Source: Capsulimonas sp. (lineage in GTDB: Bacteria; Armatimonadota; Armatimonadia; Armatimonadales; Capsulimonadaceae). Taken from it: DNA of 8,023 bases. The stretch is from positions 1 through 8,023 of the forward strand of contig JAOQAA010000223.1 in assembly GCA_025963815.1 (NCBI GenBank). The letters are read 5' to 3'. Under the pieces are notes generated by a model. The model searched no databases, had not been told where the DNA came from, and was given only the letters and a program-made list of their open reading frames with translations. Within the stretch, counting starts at the first letter, position 1, and every line of letters starts with the position of its first letter. The translations under genes and the position numbers were made by a program. Below, one piece after another: positions 6,802 to 8,023 of the stretch.

Positions 6802-6815
6802 GGGATACGCATCCC
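6802..6815 (+). promoter_or_regulatory. CG-centred palindromic operator, probable autoregulatory LacI site
   Basis: GGGATACGCATCCC has perfect 5-bp arms (GGGAT/ATCCC) around a centre with CG in the middle; only one base pair of the dyad is mismatched (12/14 symmetric). It lies 8 nt after the -10 box, where a bound repressor would block initiation. Even-length CG-centred dyads are the hallmark of LacI-family operators. An additional TACGCA copy at 6796-6801 precedes the one inside the palindrome, 10 bp apart. Confidence 0.55.
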
Positions 6816-6859
6816 AATCAAGTCGTTCTCCCATGAGGGGTTCGCGGAAAACTAGAACA

Positions 6860-7870
6860 ATGCCGGTTACCTCGAAAGATATTGCGGAAAAACTGGGACT
6901 GTCACAGCCGACGGTCTCGCGCATACTCAGCGGAACGCAGGGATACCGGGCGTCCACGGAAACGCGTCAGCGGGTGCTGGAGGCGGCGCGTGAGATGGGC
7001 TACCGCCCAAACGCCATCGCCCGCTCCCTGCGCGGACGCCGTACGGATATCGTCGGCTTCCATACCGGATATAACTATATGAGCGTGCGCGACGCTTATA
7101 TGGCGGCGGTGCTCGGCGGCCTGCAGCGGGTCTGCGACGCCAAGCGCGTCGATATCCTGCTGCTCGGCGTCTTCCACGGACGCAACACCGACGATATTTA
7201 CGGTGAGCTCGTCAACGGACGGATCGACGGGCTGTTTCTGCACACGAGCGCCGAAGACCCATTGGTCGCCGAACTCGCGCAGTCGGCGCTGCCCGTTGTA
7301 TCTATTTCCGACGCCATTCCCTCATTGCCCAGCGTCGTCGCGGACGACACCGACGGGATTCGTCAGACGGTCGATTACCTCTGGTCGCGCGGACATCGAC
7401 GCATTGCTTATATCGCCCCGGAACGCCATATGATCTCGGTCGACCGGCGTGTGGAGACCTTCCGGGAAGAGATGGCGAAGCGCCGGGTTTCGGACGCCAC
7501 CGTAATCCACCGGGAGTTCACCTACGGGGACGCCTCGGAAGACGACGGCAATCTCGACGAAACCCTGAACACTTTGCTCGCTCTGCCGGAGCGTCCGACC
7601 GCCGCCTGCTGCTGGAACGACCCCTGCGCGATGCACCTTCTGCGCTCCTGCGCCAAGCTGGGGATGCGCGCTCCGCGCGACCTGGCCGTGGTGGGTTTCG
7701 ACGGCAGCCTCGACCAGAACCTCATGATGCAGACACTGACGACAATCGCGGTTCCGTGGGATACCCTCGCCACCCGCGCCCTCGAAGTGCTGCGCGCCCA
7801 GATCCAGGGCGGCGAAGTCCCACGCGAAACCATCGTCCCCGTTACCCTCCTGCGCGGCGAGACGGCGTAG
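6860..7870 (+). CDS. LacI-family transcriptional regulator
   Basis: A 336-residue DNA-binding regulator, expected to act as a dimer that releases or binds its operator when a sugar binds. Residues 3-23 are the helix-turn-helix (VTSKDIAEKLGLSQPTVSRI). Residues ~49-59 (RPNAIARSLRG) are the hinge helix with the conserved leucine that intercalates at a central CpG. From ~63 (IVGFHTGY) a periplasmic-binding-protein-like sensor domain runs to the C-terminus, with GRIDGLFL, LWSRGHRRIAYI, a WNDPCAMHLLR segment in place of the usual (N/D)-D-x-A-x-G, and DLAVVGFDG. Length is normal for the family. I prefer ATG 6860 because it places the HTH where family members have it and has GGAAA 9 nt upstream. ATG 6833 would add nine basic residues and lacks a Shine-Dalgarno. 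The gene lies 129-156 bp downstream of the glycosidase in the same direction and has its own promoter; a local role over that gene is likely. The effector sugar is unknown. Confidence 0.92.
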   Translation: MPVTSKDIAEKLGLSQPTVSRILSGTQGYRASTETRQRVLEAAREMGYRPNAIARSLRGRRTDIVGFHTGYNYMSVRDAYMAAVLGGLQRVCDAKRVDILLLGVFHGRNTDDIYGELVNGRIDGLFLHTSAEDPLVAELAQSALPVVSISDAIPSLPSVVADDTDGIRQTVDYLWSRGHRRIAYIAPERHMISVDRRVETFREEMAKRRVSDATVIHREFTYGDASEDDGNLDETLNTLLALPERPTAACCWNDPCAMHLLRSCAKLGMRAPRDLAVVGFDGSLDQNLMMQTLTTIAVPWDTLATRALEVLRAQIQGGEVPRETIVPVTLLRGETA

Positions 7871-7900
7871 CTTAGACATATCGTAACTTAAGCATAGTAA

Positions 7901-8023
7901 GAAAGCCAGGCGATTGAAATCGCGGCTTGTAATTACCCGAAGTCCACCTCCGCCGACTAGTATTTAACCCACGGAGGTGGGTTTTGCTTTTTTCCTAGCC
8001 GCTATTACAATCGCCTGGCTTTC
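7901..8023. repeat. 123-bp palindromic repeat element (MITE/REP-like) with 27-bp imperfect terminal inverted repeats
   Basis: The left arm (7901-7927) and right arm (7997-8023) are complementary at 25 of 27 positions. The outer 16 bp, GAAAGCCAGGCGATTG and its complement, match perfectly. The 69-bp core (7928-7996) holds a GC-rich hairpin and a T-tract. It carries no protein-coding frame. The layout resembles dispersed non-autonomous palindromic repeats known from several bacterial phyla. From memory, repeats with a GGCGATTGAAATCGCGGCT arm and a CCACCTCCG/CGGAGGTGG core seem recurrent in environmental genomes; this needs a search. The window ends exactly at the right arm, so a target-site duplication cannot be checked. 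Confidence 0.75.
7944..7993 (+). terminator. Intrinsic-terminator-like hairpin inside the repeat, downstream of the lacI-like gene
   Basis: CCACCTCCG (7944-7952) pairs perfectly with CGGAGGTGG (7972-7980). Alternatively AACCCAC (7966-7972) pairs with GTGGGTT (7977-7983) around a GGAG tetraloop. Either stem is followed by a T-rich run ending in TTTTTT (7988-7993). It lies 74 nt past the regulator's stop and would end its transcript. The two hairpins cannot form together. Confidence 0.6.

Noticed and set aside
7901..8023. CRISPR repeat or attachment site
   Set aside because: There is one inverted-repeat unit rather than regularly spaced direct repeats, no cas gene, and no tRNA or integrase nearby.

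Overview
The window looks like chromosomal DNA from a GC-rich, free-living, polysaccharide-using bacterium. The combination of a secreted fibronectin-III/malectin protein, a periplasmic-propeller diguanylate cyclase, a secreted clan GH-A glycosidase with its own LacI-family regulator, and a long palindromic repeat would suit Armatimonadota (for example Capsulimonas-like) or another environmental phylum with many LacI regulators. This placement is inference: there is no rRNA or marker gene in the window.

Layout: (1) 1-1148, minus strand: the 5' 382 codons of a secreted protein with two fibronectin-III-like domains and a malectin domain, running off the left edge. It has a clear Shine-Dalgarno, a ~170-nt leader and a good sigma70-type promoter (1324-1352). 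Just upstream of that promoter is a 10-bp direct repeat with 11-bp period. (2) 1149-1668: a divergent intergenic region, with no gene apparent. (3) 1669-4752, plus: a 1027-aa membrane-anchored diguanylate cyclase (signal peptide, Reg_prop propeller, Y_Y_Y domain, one TM helix, coiled coil, GGEEF domain with an intact I-site). (4) 4753-4885: a perfect-consensus promoter (TTGACA-17-TATAAT), two CG-centred operator-like sequences and a 15-codon upstream ORF overlapping the next gene by ATGA. (5) 4886-6703, plus: a secreted TIM-barrel glycoside hydrolase with an Ig-like linker domain and a C-terminal carbohydrate-binding-like beta-sandwich. (6) 6704-6859: an inverted repeat, then a promoter followed by a near-perfect CG-centred palindrome. 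(7) 6860-7870, plus: a LacI-family regulator. (8) 7901-8023: a 123-bp element with 27-bp imperfect terminal inverted repeats enclosing a terminator-like hairpin.

How the parts may work together: the LacI protein and the glycosidase look like a local regulator-enzyme pair. The palindrome downstream of the LacI promoter (6802-6815) has a 10/14 match at almost the same distance downstream of the -10 box in the glycosidase promoter, which suggests one repressor controlling both. The diguanylate cyclase may sense an extracytoplasmic ligand and the malectin protein may bind surface or environmental glycans, but no sequence evidence ties either to the LacI circuit.
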